Source: CAYRPN01 sp964426135
Lineage (GTDB): Bacteria > Planctomycetota > Phycisphaerae > Phycisphaerales > Phycisphaeraceae
NCBI GenBank assembly: GCA_964426135.1
Contig: CAYRPN010000038.1
Span: 1-45,455 of the forward strand
DNA length: 45,455 nt
Direction: 5' to 3'
This document shows, in pieces, positions 23,575 through 31,961 of this stretch. Within the stretch, counting starts at the first letter, position 1. Every line of letters begins with the position of its first letter. A program made the translations under genes and the position numbers. A model generated the notes under the pieces. The model was not told the DNA's origin. It ran no database searches and saw nothing but the letters and a program-made list of their open reading frames with translations.

Positions 23575-24335
23575 CGGTTGAACTGATCTATGACCTGGAA
23601 TGCCCCAACATCGCCTCTGCCCGTTCGCAGTTGATGAAGGCGTTTGCTCTTGTGGGTGCAACAGCGAGTTGGACTGAGTGGGAGCGCAGTTCACCTGACA
23701 GTCCGGGTCACGCCCGGCAGTATGGATCCCCAACCATCCTTGTGAACGGCAAGGATGTGGCTGGAGAGATGCCTCGCGACGACTGTACGAGTTGCCGCCT
23801 GTATCACGGCGAATATGGCGGACCGCAGGGTATCCCGCCGGTAGACGCGATTGCAGCCGCGTTGAAATTGAACGGTGCGGGGCAGTCATTCGTTTCGGGT
23901 GCTGGCGGATCATCCGGTTGGAAGAGTTCCCTTGCCACGCTTCCAGGCATCGCCTTCGCGTTCCTTCCGAAACTCGCCTGCCCCGCATGCTGGCCCGCGT
24001 ATGCCGGTGTCCTCAGTGCAATCGGCCTCGGTTTCCTGGTCGACACGAAGTACTTGCTGCCGCTGACCGCCGTTTTCCTCGTTCTGGCGGTGGGTGCGCT
24101 GGCGTTTCGCGCTCGCGCTCGGCGCGGATACGGTCCATTCATTACCGGGATTGTGGCGGCGATCATTGTTCTCGTCGGAAAGTTCTATTTTGAGTCCGAT
24201 GCCGCCCTGTATGGCGGAATCGGATTGCTCGTTCTCGCCTCGCTATGGAATGCGTGGCCGCGCAAGAGTGGCGTGGGTTGCCGGACTTGCGTGACAGACC
24301 AATCGAAAACCTCAACCACCTACCTACCTACTTAG
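23571..24335 (+). CDS. Thioredoxin-like and MerC/MerT-like mercury transport fusion
   Basis: A 254-residue protein. Residues 1-100 are thioredoxin-like, with ECPNIASARS near the N-terminus and GSPTILVNGKDVAG; a CTSC motif is near residue 72. Residues 120-245 form about four membrane segments with CPAC at 137-140 in LPKLACPACWPAYAGVLSA, a MerC/MerT-like Hg-binding pair. A CRTC pair lies in the C-terminal tail. The fused order suggests direct hand-over of Hg(II) to the membrane carrier. It overlaps merR by ATGA (23571), so it is in the same operon. Confidence 0.75.
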   Translation: MTVELIYDLECPNIASARSQLMKAFALVGATASWTEWERSSPDSPGHARQYGSPTILVNGKDVAGEMPRDDCTSCRLYHGEYGGPQGIPPVDAIAAALKLNGAGQSFVSGAGGSSGWKSSLATLPGIAFAFLPKLACPACWPAYAGVLSAIGLGFLVDTKYLLPLTAVFLVLAVGALAFRARARRGYGPFITGIVAAIIVLVGKFYFESDAALYGGIGLLVLASLWNAWPRKSGVGCRTCVTDQSKTSTTYLPT

Positions 24336-24346
24336 GAGTCCTAATC

Positions 24347-24613
24347 ATGAACGGCAAGCGAAAGATCGAAGTGTTCAGCGCCGGGTGCCCGGCCTGTCAG
24401 GAGACCATTGATCTGGTCAACAACGTGGCATGCCCGTCTTGTGACGTGAGCGTGCTTGACATGAATCAAGACGAGGTGGCGCAGCGCGCCAAGAGCCTGG
24501 GCATTCGAACCGTACCCGCCGTGATCATCGACGGACAGCTCGCGAGTTGCTGCTCGGATCGAGGTTCCGACGAAGCGGCGCTGCGGGCGGCCGGATTGGG
24601 CCAGGCAACGTAG
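24347..24613 (+). CDS. Small thioredoxin/glutaredoxin-like protein
   Basis: An 88-residue protein. A CPAC active-site pair at residues 14-17 (FSAGCPACQETI) and a second CPSC lie near the N-terminus; a cis-Pro-like GIRTVPAVIIDGQL follows. TAGGAGT precedes ATG 24347. Its position 11 bases after the mercury transporter suggests a thiol shuttle for Hg(II) or a reductant in the same operon. It resembles thioredoxin-like proteins of mercury operons, but substrate is inferred. Confidence 0.75.
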   Translation: MNGKRKIEVFSAGCPACQETIDLVNNVACPSCDVSVLDMNQDEVAQRAKSLGIRTVPAVIIDGQLASCCSDRGSDEAALRAAGLGQAT

Positions 24614-24631
24614 CGGATCATTCGCCCCGAC

Positions 24632-25537
24632 ATGGCGCGACGACTAATCTTGCGTATGAGCGAACCAGAGCAGCAACTCGTCGCCATCCTCAAGGAGGGC
24701 CGGTTCCTCGCGGCAGCGGCGGCATTGGCGGTGCTGTGGACGGCCGAATCGCTTGCTCCCCTGTTCATCGGTCGCCAGCGCCGAGCCTCGCACGCCGCGG
24801 CGAATCTGGGCCTGGCGGGGCTGAACACGGCGATCACCTTTGCGTTTGCCTTTGTCGTGCTCATTGTGACCGAGGCGGCGAGGGAGCACCGCTTCGGCCT
24901 GCTGCATCTGGTCGATCTGCCCGTCTGGCTTCACACGCTGCTGGCGATTGTGCTTTTCGATTGCTGGCAGTACTGGTGGCATCGGATCAACCACCGCGTG
25001 CCACTGCTCTGGCGTTTTCACGCGGTCCATCACGCCGATGCCGAGTTGGATGTGACCTCGGGTGTGCGGTTTCACACGGGGGAAATCGTGCTCTCCTTTG
25101 CCGCGCGGCTGGCGGTGCTGCCCCTGATCGGCATGACCTTGCCGCAGATGCTGTTGTACGAAGCGGTGGCGCTGCCGGTAATTCTCTTTCATCACAGCAA
25201 CATCCGTCTGCCGGGCAAGGTCGATCGCTGCCTGCGCTGGCTGATTGTCACGCCCTGGATGCACGTCGTCCACCACTCGCGCTTGCGGCCCGAGACCGAT
25301 TCCAACTATTCGAGTTTTCTTTCGATCTGGGATCGGCTCTTCCGTTCGTTCCGCCTGCGTGAGCGGCCGCAGGAGATCGAACTGGGGCTCGACGGCTGGC
25401 ACCGCAGCGAATGGCGGACCCTGATCGGCATGCTGGCCGGCCCATTTCGTCGGCGACGACTTCCCGATTCCGCCGGCGACCCACCGGAAGTCTCGAAGGC
25501 CGACCACGATTCATGGCCCACAACGAGGCGCGAATGA
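24632..25537 (+). CDS. Sterol desaturase/fatty acid hydroxylase superfamily protein
   Basis: A 301-residue membrane protein with the three histidine boxes of the superfamily: HRINH (residues about 117-121), FHAVHHADAELD (about 129-140) and WMHVVHHSRL (about 208-217). Four membrane segments flank them. The His cluster holds a di-iron centre for oxygen-dependent C-H oxidation. The substrate is unknown. It overlaps the following rhodanese gene by ATGA (25534). ATG 24632 or 24656 are possible starts. Confidence 0.82.
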   Translation: MARRLILRMSEPEQQLVAILKEGRFLAAAAALAVLWTAESLAPLFIGRQRRASHAAANLGLAGLNTAITFAFAFVVLIVTEAAREHRFGLLHLVDLPVWLHTLLAIVLFDCWQYWWHRINHRVPLLWRFHAVHHADAELDVTSGVRFHTGEIVLSFAARLAVLPLIGMTLPQMLLYEAVALPVILFHHSNIRLPGKVDRCLRWLIVTPWMHVVHHSRLRPETDSNYSSFLSIWDRLFRSFRLRERPQEIELGLDGWHRSEWRTLIGMLAGPFRRRRLPDSAGDPPEVSKADHDSWPTTRRE

Positions 25538-26082
25538 TGCACATCCATGCTGCCATGTCATTGCTGCTGGCCGTAATTTCAACCCATCTGGTCTGCTGTG
25601 CTGAAGGCAGCGATCCCATTTCACTCGATGAAGTGAAGGCCGAGACGCGCCGGCGGCATCCGAATATCAGCCACGTTTCCCCCGACGAAGTTGCGAAGTG
25701 GATGAGAGACGAGAGCGCCGACGGTCAACCGCTCCTGCTCGACGTGCGCGAGGCTGAGGAGTTCAACGTCAGCCATCTCAAGGGGGCCGTTCGTATCCAA
25801 CCTGGCACAAAGGCCGGCGACCTGATCGACGGGGAACTCAAGGACATCGGTCGCGACAGGCGGATCGTGCTCTACTGCTCCGTCGGCGCCCGATCAGCGG
25901 CGGCGGCCCAGCGGCTGATGGACGCTGGGTTCACCAATGTCCACAACATGAACGGTTCGATATTCCAGTGGGCCAACGAGGGGAGGCCGATCTATCGTGG
26001 CTCCGAGGCAGCCAGCAAGGTGCATCCGTATGACAAGCATTGGGGGCGATACTTGAAACCCGAGCTGCGCGCCGAACGGTGA
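25534..26082 (+). CDS. Exported rhodanese-like sulfurtransferase
   Basis: A 182-residue protein. The N-terminus carries a signal peptide (MHIHAAMSLLLAVISTHLV). The rhodanese domain (residues about 50-155) has LLLDVREAEEFNVSHLKGAV and the active-site loop LYCSVGARSAAAA with Cys as the sulfur carrier. A C-terminal segment (KVHPYDKHWGRYLKPELRA) follows. Rhodanese proteins of this type move sulfur or bind sulfide and metals. It is translationally coupled to the preceding gene. ATG 25513 is an alternative start. Confidence 0.82.
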   Translation: MMHIHAAMSLLLAVISTHLVCCAEGSDPISLDEVKAETRRRHPNISHVSPDEVAKWMRDESADGQPLLLDVREAEEFNVSHLKGAVRIQPGTKAGDLIDGELKDIGRDRRIVLYCSVGARSAAAAQRLMDAGFTNVHNMNGSIFQWANEGRPIYRGSEAASKVHPYDKHWGRYLKPELRAER

Positions 26083-26195
26083 CTTCGCCGAGGGCGGCAG
26101 ATCCCGCCGGGAACAATTGGCGCGTGAGTCCTGTTCTCATTAATGTTCGGTTGGCGCACGTCTTGCCCCCCGACGAGTCCCTGGAGTAATTACGC

Positions 26196-26786
26196 GTGAC
26201 ACCTGCGTCCCAAACTGCTGAAGCACCAGTCGATCCGCAGAAATGGGTTGACGACCACGGCGACGCGCTCTTCCGTTACGCAATGACTCGTGCCCACGAC
26301 CGGAACACAGCAGAGGAACTGGTCCAGGAGACCTTTCTGGCCGCGCTACAAACGAAGGAGCGGTTCGAGGGGCGGTCGCAGGTGCGGACGTGGCTCGTCA
26401 GCATTCTCCGGCACAAGCTGGCCGATCACTTCCGCAGGACCAGCCGCACGGTGTCTCTCGATGCCGAAGTTGACGGCGCCGACCGCTGGTTTGACGCGAA
26501 AGGCAACTGGCTCCGTCCGCCCAAGGATTGGGCCATCGAGAGGCTTTCGCCCGCGGAGATCGATGAGTTCTGGAAGGTGGTGCGGCGATGCATCGACGCG
26601 CTGCCGGCAAAACAGGGTGAAGCGTTCGTGTTGCGGGTGATGGATGACGTGGAGGTCGAACAGCTGTGTAAGGTTCTTCATGCGACGCCGACCAACATCT
26701 GGGTGATGCTCCACCGAGCGAGAACCCGGATGCGCGGCTGCATGGAGGCGAACTGGTTCGAGACTTCCGCCCGAAAGAGCCCGTAA
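26196..26786 (+). CDS. RNA polymerase sigma factor, ECF type
   Basis: A 196-residue sigma-70 family protein starting at GTG 26196 with GGAG upstream. Region 2 has ELVQETFLAALQTKERFEG and SQVRTWLVSILRHKLADHFR; region 4 follows at FVLRVMDDVEVEQLCKVLHA, then TPTNIWVMLHRARTRMRGCM. The insert (DGADRWFDAKGNWLRPPKD, about residues 90-108) between regions is typical of a group of sigma factors with zinc-finger anti-sigma genes. The downstream gene overlaps in TAATG. Confidence 0.86.
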   Translation: MTPASQTAEAPVDPQKWVDDHGDALFRYAMTRAHDRNTAEELVQETFLAALQTKERFEGRSQVRTWLVSILRHKLADHFRRTSRTVSLDAEVDGADRWFDAKGNWLRPPKDWAIERLSPAEIDEFWKVVRRCIDALPAKQGEAFVLRVMDDVEVEQLCKVLHATPTNIWVMLHRARTRMRGCMEANWFETSARKSP

Positions 26787-27049
26787 TGCTCAACTGTGAA
26801 GAGACCAGCAAACTCGTGTCGGAAGGACTGGATCGCAAGCTGCCCTGGCGTAAGCGCATGGCCGTGCGGTTCCACCTATTCATGTGCTCCGCGTGCTCGG
26901 CATACAAGCGGCAACTGATCGGTCTGGAGAAGCTGATTCGCCATGCCTGTGGCAAGCCGGCGAAGCCGGACGCGCCAGCCGACGACACGCTGCACCTTTC
27001 TGAGGATGCCCGCCGCCGCATCGTCGAACGAATGAGGACGGGCCAGTAG
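26786..27049 (+). CDS. Small zinc-finger (zf-HC2) anti-sigma-like protein
   Basis: An 87-residue protein with the zf-HC2 motif HLFMCSACSAYKRQ (His and two Cys, residues about 31-38; a leading Cys at position 4). It follows the sigma gene with overlapping stop and start (TAATG). No membrane segment is present, so it is a soluble anti-sigma or sigma co-regulator. It probably binds the sigma factor directly and may release it when the zinc-cysteine site is oxidised. Confidence 0.75.
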   Translation: MLNCEETSKLVSEGLDRKLPWRKRMAVRFHLFMCSACSAYKRQLIGLEKLIRHACGKPAKPDAPADDTLHLSEDARRRIVERMRTGQ

Positions 27050-27269
27050 TTCGCCTGTAGAACCGCTCCGACTTCGTGCATTCCCACCATTGAGAGTCTG
27101 TGCTCCGTTGACCATTCGGCGCCGAGTCAGGGCGTCCCGTCTTTGGCGTCGCTGTTTACACATCGCCGTTCGATTTCATTTGTCATTGAGTGTAAGGCTT
27201 GGCCGTTTCGTGCGACCCATGTTCGCACGTAGCGCTTCTCCCACGTTCACCCTCACTTTGGGAGCACCC

Positions 27270-28343
27270 ATGAAGACGATTGCTGCCATCGGCCTGTTGA
27301 TCGCTTCGCTGACGTTGCTGGCCCGGCAGTGGCCCGCGGCAGAACCACAGCCCAGTCTGCACGACGCTTGCGAGATGGGTACCTGCGAAGACTGTGCGCC
27401 TGAGGCCGTCAGCACGGTGGCCCAGGCGCCGAGCGGGCCATTGGATCAGTTCGATACCAAAGGGTTGACCATTCCCGCCAAGGAGATTCGCGCCGGCGGA
27501 CCGCCCAAAGACGGCATCCCCGCGATCACCAAGCCGAAGACAACGGCCGCGAATCAGGCGGACTTTCTCAAGCCCGACGATCGCATCCTCGCCGTCGCCA
27601 TCGAAAATGAATCCCGCGCCTATCCGGTGAATGTGCTTACCTGGCATGAAGCGGTGAACGACGAGTTGGGCGGCATGCCCATCGCCGTCGTCTACTGCCC
27701 GCTGTGCGACTCGTTCAGCGTGGTGGAGCGGCGCATCAAGGACAAAACGCTGGAGTTCGGCATCAGCGGCCTGCTCTACAACTCAAATGTCCTGCTTTAT
27801 GATCGCACCGACCAGGCGCTCTGGTCGCAAGTAGGCCTGACCGCGGTCAGCGGCCCGCATGCCGGGCAGTCGCTGCGACACCTGACGTTTGAAATCACGA
27901 CGTTCGAGAAATGGTCGAAAGCCAATCCGAAGGGCACGGTGATGACGAAGGAGACCGGCCACACACGCGACTATTCGCGCAATCCCTACGCGTCGTACTT
28001 TCAGACCGACCGGCTCATGTTCTCGCCGGCCCAGCTCGATCGTCGGCTCCCCGCCAAGACGCCCGTCATCGGAATCCGGTCGGGCAGCGTCATTCGCGCC
28101 TACACGATTCCGGAGGTCGAAAAGTCTCGTGGCGGCACGCTTGAGGTGAAGATCGATGGCGGCAAGGTCGTGCTGCAAGCCGATGGCAAGGGAACCGTCC
28201 GCGTGGTGGAGGCCCCGGGGAACGCCCAGGTCGTCCACACATTCTGGTTTGCGTGGGCGGCGTTTCACCCGAAGACGGAGCTGATTGGCACCGCACCGGC
28301 GGGAACAGGGAGTGGCAAGCCGTTTGGAAGCAGCACCAAATAA
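27270..28343 (+). CDS. DUF3179 family exported protein
   Basis: A 357-residue protein. Signal-like N-terminus MKTIAAIGLLIASLTLLA, then a Cys-containing spacer (CEMGTCEDCAP) and a DUF3179 domain. The hallmark VVYCPLCDSFSVVERR lies near residue 150, along with LLYNSNVLLYDR and LWSQ. The role of DUF3179 is unknown; CPLC suggests metal or thiol chemistry. GGGAG at 27260-27264 precedes ATG 27270. The gene sits between sigma genes and the arsenic cluster. Confidence 0.8.
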   Translation: MKTIAAIGLLIASLTLLARQWPAAEPQPSLHDACEMGTCEDCAPEAVSTVAQAPSGPLDQFDTKGLTIPAKEIRAGGPPKDGIPAITKPKTTAANQADFLKPDDRILAVAIENESRAYPVNVLTWHEAVNDELGGMPIAVVYCPLCDSFSVVERRIKDKTLEFGISGLLYNSNVLLYDRTDQALWSQVGLTAVSGPHAGQSLRHLTFEITTFEKWSKANPKGTVMTKETGHTRDYSRNPYASYFQTDRLMFSPAQLDRRLPAKTPVIGIRSGSVIRAYTIPEVEKSRGGTLEVKIDGGKVVLQADGKGTVRVVEAPGNAQVVHTFWFAWAAFHPKTELIGTAPAGTGSGKPFGSSTK

Positions 28344-28514
28344 CATGCTCGACGCACCATGACGCGACCCCCGCTCAACGCGACGCCTCATCGTACTTCT
28401 CATTTGCTTTTGTAAGGATCGGTCATTCCTAACGACAAATGACATACGCTCTTGAGAGAAAACAACGTCCACGGAATTTGACAACAACGGCATTGTCCCA
28501 CTACGGAGTCGTTC

Positions 28515-29693
28515 ATGACAACCATCCTTTCCGATCCGATCGAACGCGAGGTCCTCGACCGTTACGGTCACGGCGCGGAGGAGGCCGAACCTGGCCTGTG
28601 CTGCGCGGCCACGACCTATGACCCGGCTCTGCTCAAACTGCTGCCGCAGGAAATTATCGAGAAAGACTACGGCTGCGGCGATCCGTCGCGCTACGTCAAT
28701 GTCGGTGACACCGTGCTGGACCTGGGCAGCGGCGCGGGCAAGGTGTGCTACATGCTGTCGCAGAAGGTCGGGCCGCAGGGCCGAGTCATTGGCCTGGATT
28801 TTAATGACCGCATGCTCGCCCTGGCCCGCAAGTATCAGGTCGAAATGGCCCGTCGCATCGGCCATGCCAATGTCAGCTTCCGCAAGGCCCGCATCCAGGA
28901 CATGAAGCTCGATCTCGAACAGGCCCAGGCATGGCTCGCGAAGCATCCGGTCGCCAACGTCGAAGAGCTTCTGGAATACGAAGGCTACTGCAACAAGCTG
29001 CGCGAGCAGCCGGTGGTGCCGGATGATTCGGTGGATGTGATCGTGTCCAACTGCGTGCTGAACCTGGTGCGCACGCAGGAGAAAGTAGCGCTCTTCGACG
29101 AGATGTTCCGCGTGCTTCGCCGGGGGGGCCGAGCTGTGATCTCCGACATCGTCTGCGATGAGGAGCCGACGCCGGCCATTTTGAATGATCCGAAGCTCTG
29201 GTCCGGCTGTATCTCCGGCGCGTTCCGTGAGGACCGCTTCCTGGAGATGTTCGAGGCGGCGGGATTCCACGGCGTCGAGATCGTGCATCGACAGGAGCAG
29301 CCGTGGCAGGTGATCGACGGCATCGAGTTCCGCTCGATGACCGTGCGGGCCTTCAAGGGCAAGCAGGGGCCGTGCTTGGAGCGGCATCAGGCCGTGGTTT
29401 ATCGCGGCCCGTGGAAGCAGGTGCGCGACGACGACGGGCATGTGCTGCACCGCGGGCAGCGCATGGCCGTGTGCGACAAGACTTTCAGGCTGCTGACGAA
29501 CCCGAACGGGCCATACGCAGGACAGGTGCAGCCGATCGAGCCACGCGTGCAGGTGCCGTTGGAAGACGCCAAGCCGTTCGACTGCAAGCACGCGGCCGTG
29601 CGCGATCCGCGCCAGACCAAAGGTCTCGATTACCATGAGACGCGGACCTCGGACTCTTCTGCGTGCTGCGAGCCGGGCGGCGGATGCTGCTGA
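28515..29693 (+). CDS. arsM: Arsenite methyltransferase, ArsM-like
   Basis: A 392-residue SAM methyltransferase. Motif I is DTVLDLGSGAGKVCYML, followed by VIGLDFNDRMLALARKY and the HANVSFRKARIQDMKL step; Cys residues at CCAATTYD, YGCGDPS, SNCVLNL and SGCISGAF are at positions used for As(III) in ArsM-type enzymes. The C-terminal 90 residues end in a Cys-rich tail CCEPGGGCC. It methylates arsenite to mono- and dimethylarsenic species, the first step toward arsenosugars. GGAG is seen before ATG 28515. A PiT transporter and ArsS follow. Confidence 0.88.
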   Translation: MTTILSDPIEREVLDRYGHGAEEAEPGLCCAATTYDPALLKLLPQEIIEKDYGCGDPSRYVNVGDTVLDLGSGAGKVCYMLSQKVGPQGRVIGLDFNDRMLALARKYQVEMARRIGHANVSFRKARIQDMKLDLEQAQAWLAKHPVANVEELLEYEGYCNKLREQPVVPDDSVDVIVSNCVLNLVRTQEKVALFDEMFRVLRRGGRAVISDIVCDEEPTPAILNDPKLWSGCISGAFREDRFLEMFEAAGFHGVEIVHRQEQPWQVIDGIEFRSMTVRAFKGKQGPCLERHQAVVYRGPWKQVRDDDGHVLHRGQRMAVCDKTFRLLTNPNGPYAGQVQPIEPRVQVPLEDAKPFDCKHAAVRDPRQTKGLDYHETRTSDSSACCEPGGGCC

Positions 29694-29761
29694 TTCCCTG
29701 TAGCTCCCTGACGTCGTGGGCTCGATCGCTCACACAGGTCACCATTTCCCTTGGAAACCTG

Positions 29762-30901
29762 ATGCTGACCGCTGTTCTCATTCTGGCCGTCGTCGCCCTG
29801 GCCTGGAGCAACGGGGCCAACGACAACTTCAAAGGCGTCGCCACACTCTATGGCAGCGCCACCTGCGGTTATCGCGCTGCCTTATGGTGGGCAACGGCGG
29901 CAACCGTCCTCGGCAGCGTGACGTCGATCGCACTGGCGCACGGACTGATCAAGACATTCAGCGGCGGCGATCTCTTCACGCACGGCGTGGTTAACGAACA
30001 CATCCCTGCGGCAGCCGGGCTCGCCGCGGCGGCAACGATTCTTCTCGCAACCGTGCTGGGGATGCCGACCTCCACAACGCATGCCTTGACGGGCGCTCTG
30101 GTCGGAGCAGCGCTTGTCGGCGACGGCGGAGCCGTGCGCTGGGCTGCGGTCGCCAGCAAGTTCGCCCAGCCACTGCTGCTGAGCCCCCTGATTGCCGTAG
30201 CGGCAACGGTTGTTCTCTATGTTCCACTTCGTCGGTTTCGGCAGGTTGCAGGTATTGAGCGTGAATCGTGCATCTGTGTTGGAGCGGCAGCCGGCGCCCC
30301 GCCCCCGATGGCGGCGATGCCGGGGGCGTCCACGCTGAGCATCGCCAACGGGAAGCGGCTGATCGTGAGTGTCGACCATGTGGACCGGTGCGTGGAGCGC
30401 TACAGCGGACGCTTCGTTGGCGTCGACGCGCAATCGGCATTGAATGTTGCCCACTACGCCAGCGCCGCGGCTGTCTGTTTCGCGCGGGCGGTCAACGATG
30501 TGCCCAAGATTGCGGCGCTGCTCCTTGCTTTCACGGCCTTGGGCGGGATCAACCAAATGGGCGTGCTGCTGCTGGTCACGGCGGCGATGACAGTCGGCGG
30601 CCTTGTCCAGAGCCGCAAGGTCGCTAGGACCATCAGTCAGCGGATCACCTCGCTCAACCCCGGCCAGGGGTTCACCGCCAACTTCGTGACGGCCCTCCTG
30701 GTCATCGGGGCTTCGCGGATCGGCGTGCCGGTCTCGACCACGCACGTGTCCTGCGGCTGCATCTTCGGCATCAGCGCCGTCAACGGCGACCGTCGGTGGC
30801 GGGTGATTGCTCAGATTCTGGTGACCTGGCTGACGACGTTGCCGCTGGGGCTCGCGCTCGGGGCCGGTGCGTATTCCGTGATCCGCCTGATGGGAGCCTG
30901 A
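29762..30901 (+). CDS. Inorganic phosphate transporter (PiT family)
   Basis: A 379-residue membrane protein with two PiT signature halves: LAWSNGANDNFKGVATLYGS in the N-terminal half and AVNDVPKIAALLLAFTALGG in the second, with GVPVSTTHVSCGCIFGIS and GMPTSTTHALTGALVGAALV as the paired proline/Thr-His loops. PiT carriers move phosphate and can admit arsenate. Start ATG 29762 is preferred over upstream starts because the N-terminus matches the family. It overlaps the next gene in TGATGATG (30899-30906). Confidence 0.9.
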   Translation: MLTAVLILAVVALAWSNGANDNFKGVATLYGSATCGYRAALWWATAATVLGSVTSIALAHGLIKTFSGGDLFTHGVVNEHIPAAAGLAAAATILLATVLGMPTSTTHALTGALVGAALVGDGGAVRWAAVASKFAQPLLLSPLIAVAATVVLYVPLRRFRQVAGIERESCICVGAAAGAPPPMAAMPGASTLSIANGKRLIVSVDHVDRCVERYSGRFVGVDAQSALNVAHYASAAAVCFARAVNDVPKIAALLLAFTALGGINQMGVLLLVTAAMTVGGLVQSRKVARTISQRITSLNPGQGFTANFVTALLVIGASRIGVPVSTTHVSCGCIFGISAVNGDRRWRVIAQILVTWLTTLPLGLALGAGAYSVIRLMGA

Positions 30902-31908
30902 TGATGAGTGACGTGATCCATGCCATCCCGCTGAACATTCTTGACCGGCCATCCGCCGGAAACGCCTTTGATCGTCGCGCGCGCGAAGGGGCGGGCGAGC
31001 CGCTGTCGCCGCTTTCGATCGAGACAGTGCAGGTGAACATCGGCCTGCGCTGCAACCTGGCGTGCCATCACTGCCACGTCGAGTCCTCGCCCAAGCGCAC
31101 GGAGGAAATGGACTGGCCGACGATGCAGGCGGTGCTCGCCGCTGCGGCAAAGGCCGGCGCGAAGATCCTGGACATCACTGGCGGGGCACCGGAGATGCAC
31201 CCGCGATTCACCCAGTTCGTCGGGGCGGCGCTCGCACAAGGCCTTCATGTGATCGTGCGCACCAATCTGACCATCATGCTCGAAGCGGGCTTCGAGCAAC
31301 TGCCTGGATTCTTCGCCAGCCGAGGCATTCATCTGATCGCTTCACTGCCGTGCTATCTGGAAACGAACGTCGACAAGCAGCGCGGCAGGCACGTCTACCG
31401 CGACAGCATCGACGCCATTCAGCGGCTCAACCGCGAAGGCTACGGCGACGATGCGCGGCTCGAACTCGACCTGGTCTACAACCCCGGCGGTCCAAGCCTG
31501 CCTCCGGCGCAGGACCAACTCGAAGCCGCGTATCGTCGTGAGCTGATGGAGCGCTTCGGCATCCGGTTCACCCGGCTCTACACCATCACCAACATGGCGA
31601 TCGGCCGGTTCCTCGACGACCTGCGCCGCCGGGGAAAAGCGGACGACTACCTGCGGCTGCTGCGCGATTCGTTCAATCCCGCAACGCTCAGCGGCCTGAT
31701 GTGCCGGCACCAACTTCACGTCGGCCACGACGGCACGATGTACGACTGCGACTTCAACTACGCCATCGCACTGCCTCTCACATCAAACGCGAAGCATATC
31801 CGCGACTTCGATCCCGCCGCGTTCATTCGCCGCACGATCGCCACCGGCGAGCATTGCTTCGGCTGCACCGCCGGCTGCGGTTCGTCGTGCCAAGGCGCAT
31901 TGGCGTGA
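30901..31908 (+). CDS. arsS: Arsenosugar biosynthesis radical SAM protein ArsS
   Basis: A 335-residue radical SAM protein with the cluster motif C51-x3-C55-x2-C58 (LRCNLACHHCHVE), AKILDITGGAPEMHP and a C-terminal Cys cluster CFGCTAGCGSSCQGAL. ArsS transfers a deoxyadenosyl group from SAM to dimethylarsenite, forming the arsenosugar carbon skeleton. It is coupled to the PiT gene. The C-terminal cysteines are typical of this family and may bind a second cluster or arsenic. The family was once named SeleSAM, but nothing here shows selenium use. Confidence 0.9.
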   Translation: MMSDVIHAIPLNILDRPSAGNAFDRRAREGAGEPLSPLSIETVQVNIGLRCNLACHHCHVESSPKRTEEMDWPTMQAVLAAAAKAGAKILDITGGAPEMHPRFTQFVGAALAQGLHVIVRTNLTIMLEAGFEQLPGFFASRGIHLIASLPCYLETNVDKQRGRHVYRDSIDAIQRLNREGYGDDARLELDLVYNPGGPSLPPAQDQLEAAYRRELMERFGIRFTRLYTITNMAIGRFLDDLRRRGKADDYLRLLRDSFNPATLSGLMCRHQLHVGHDGTMYDCDFNYAIALPLTSNAKHIRDFDPAAFIRRTIATGEHCFGCTAGCGSSCQGALA

Positions 31909-31940
31909 AATCGCGTGCCCTTATCAGGTCAACCAACAAG

Positions 31941-31954
31941 ACAGGTCTGTATAC
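31941..31954 (+). promoter_or_regulatory. Possible second TetR site before the tetR gene
   Basis: ACAGGTCTGTATAC resembles half of the palindrome at 32561 (GGTCTGT shared), 8 bases before ATG 31962. It could be an autoregulatory site. Confidence 0.35.
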
Positions 31955-31961
31955 TGAGTGC

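Noticed and set aside
27783..29636. Antisense frame of 617 codons opposite DUF3179 and arsM
   Set aside because: Covers two well supported genes on the other strand and lacks domains.
29882..31150. Antisense frame of 422 codons opposite the PiT and arsS genes
   Set aside because: Composition and position show it to be the shadow of the transporter.
30901..31908. Selenoprotein-related role for the radical SAM gene
   Set aside because: The family was once labelled SeleSAM, but the ArsM and arsenosugar glycosyltransferase neighbours fit ArsS, and no selenocysteine signal is seen.
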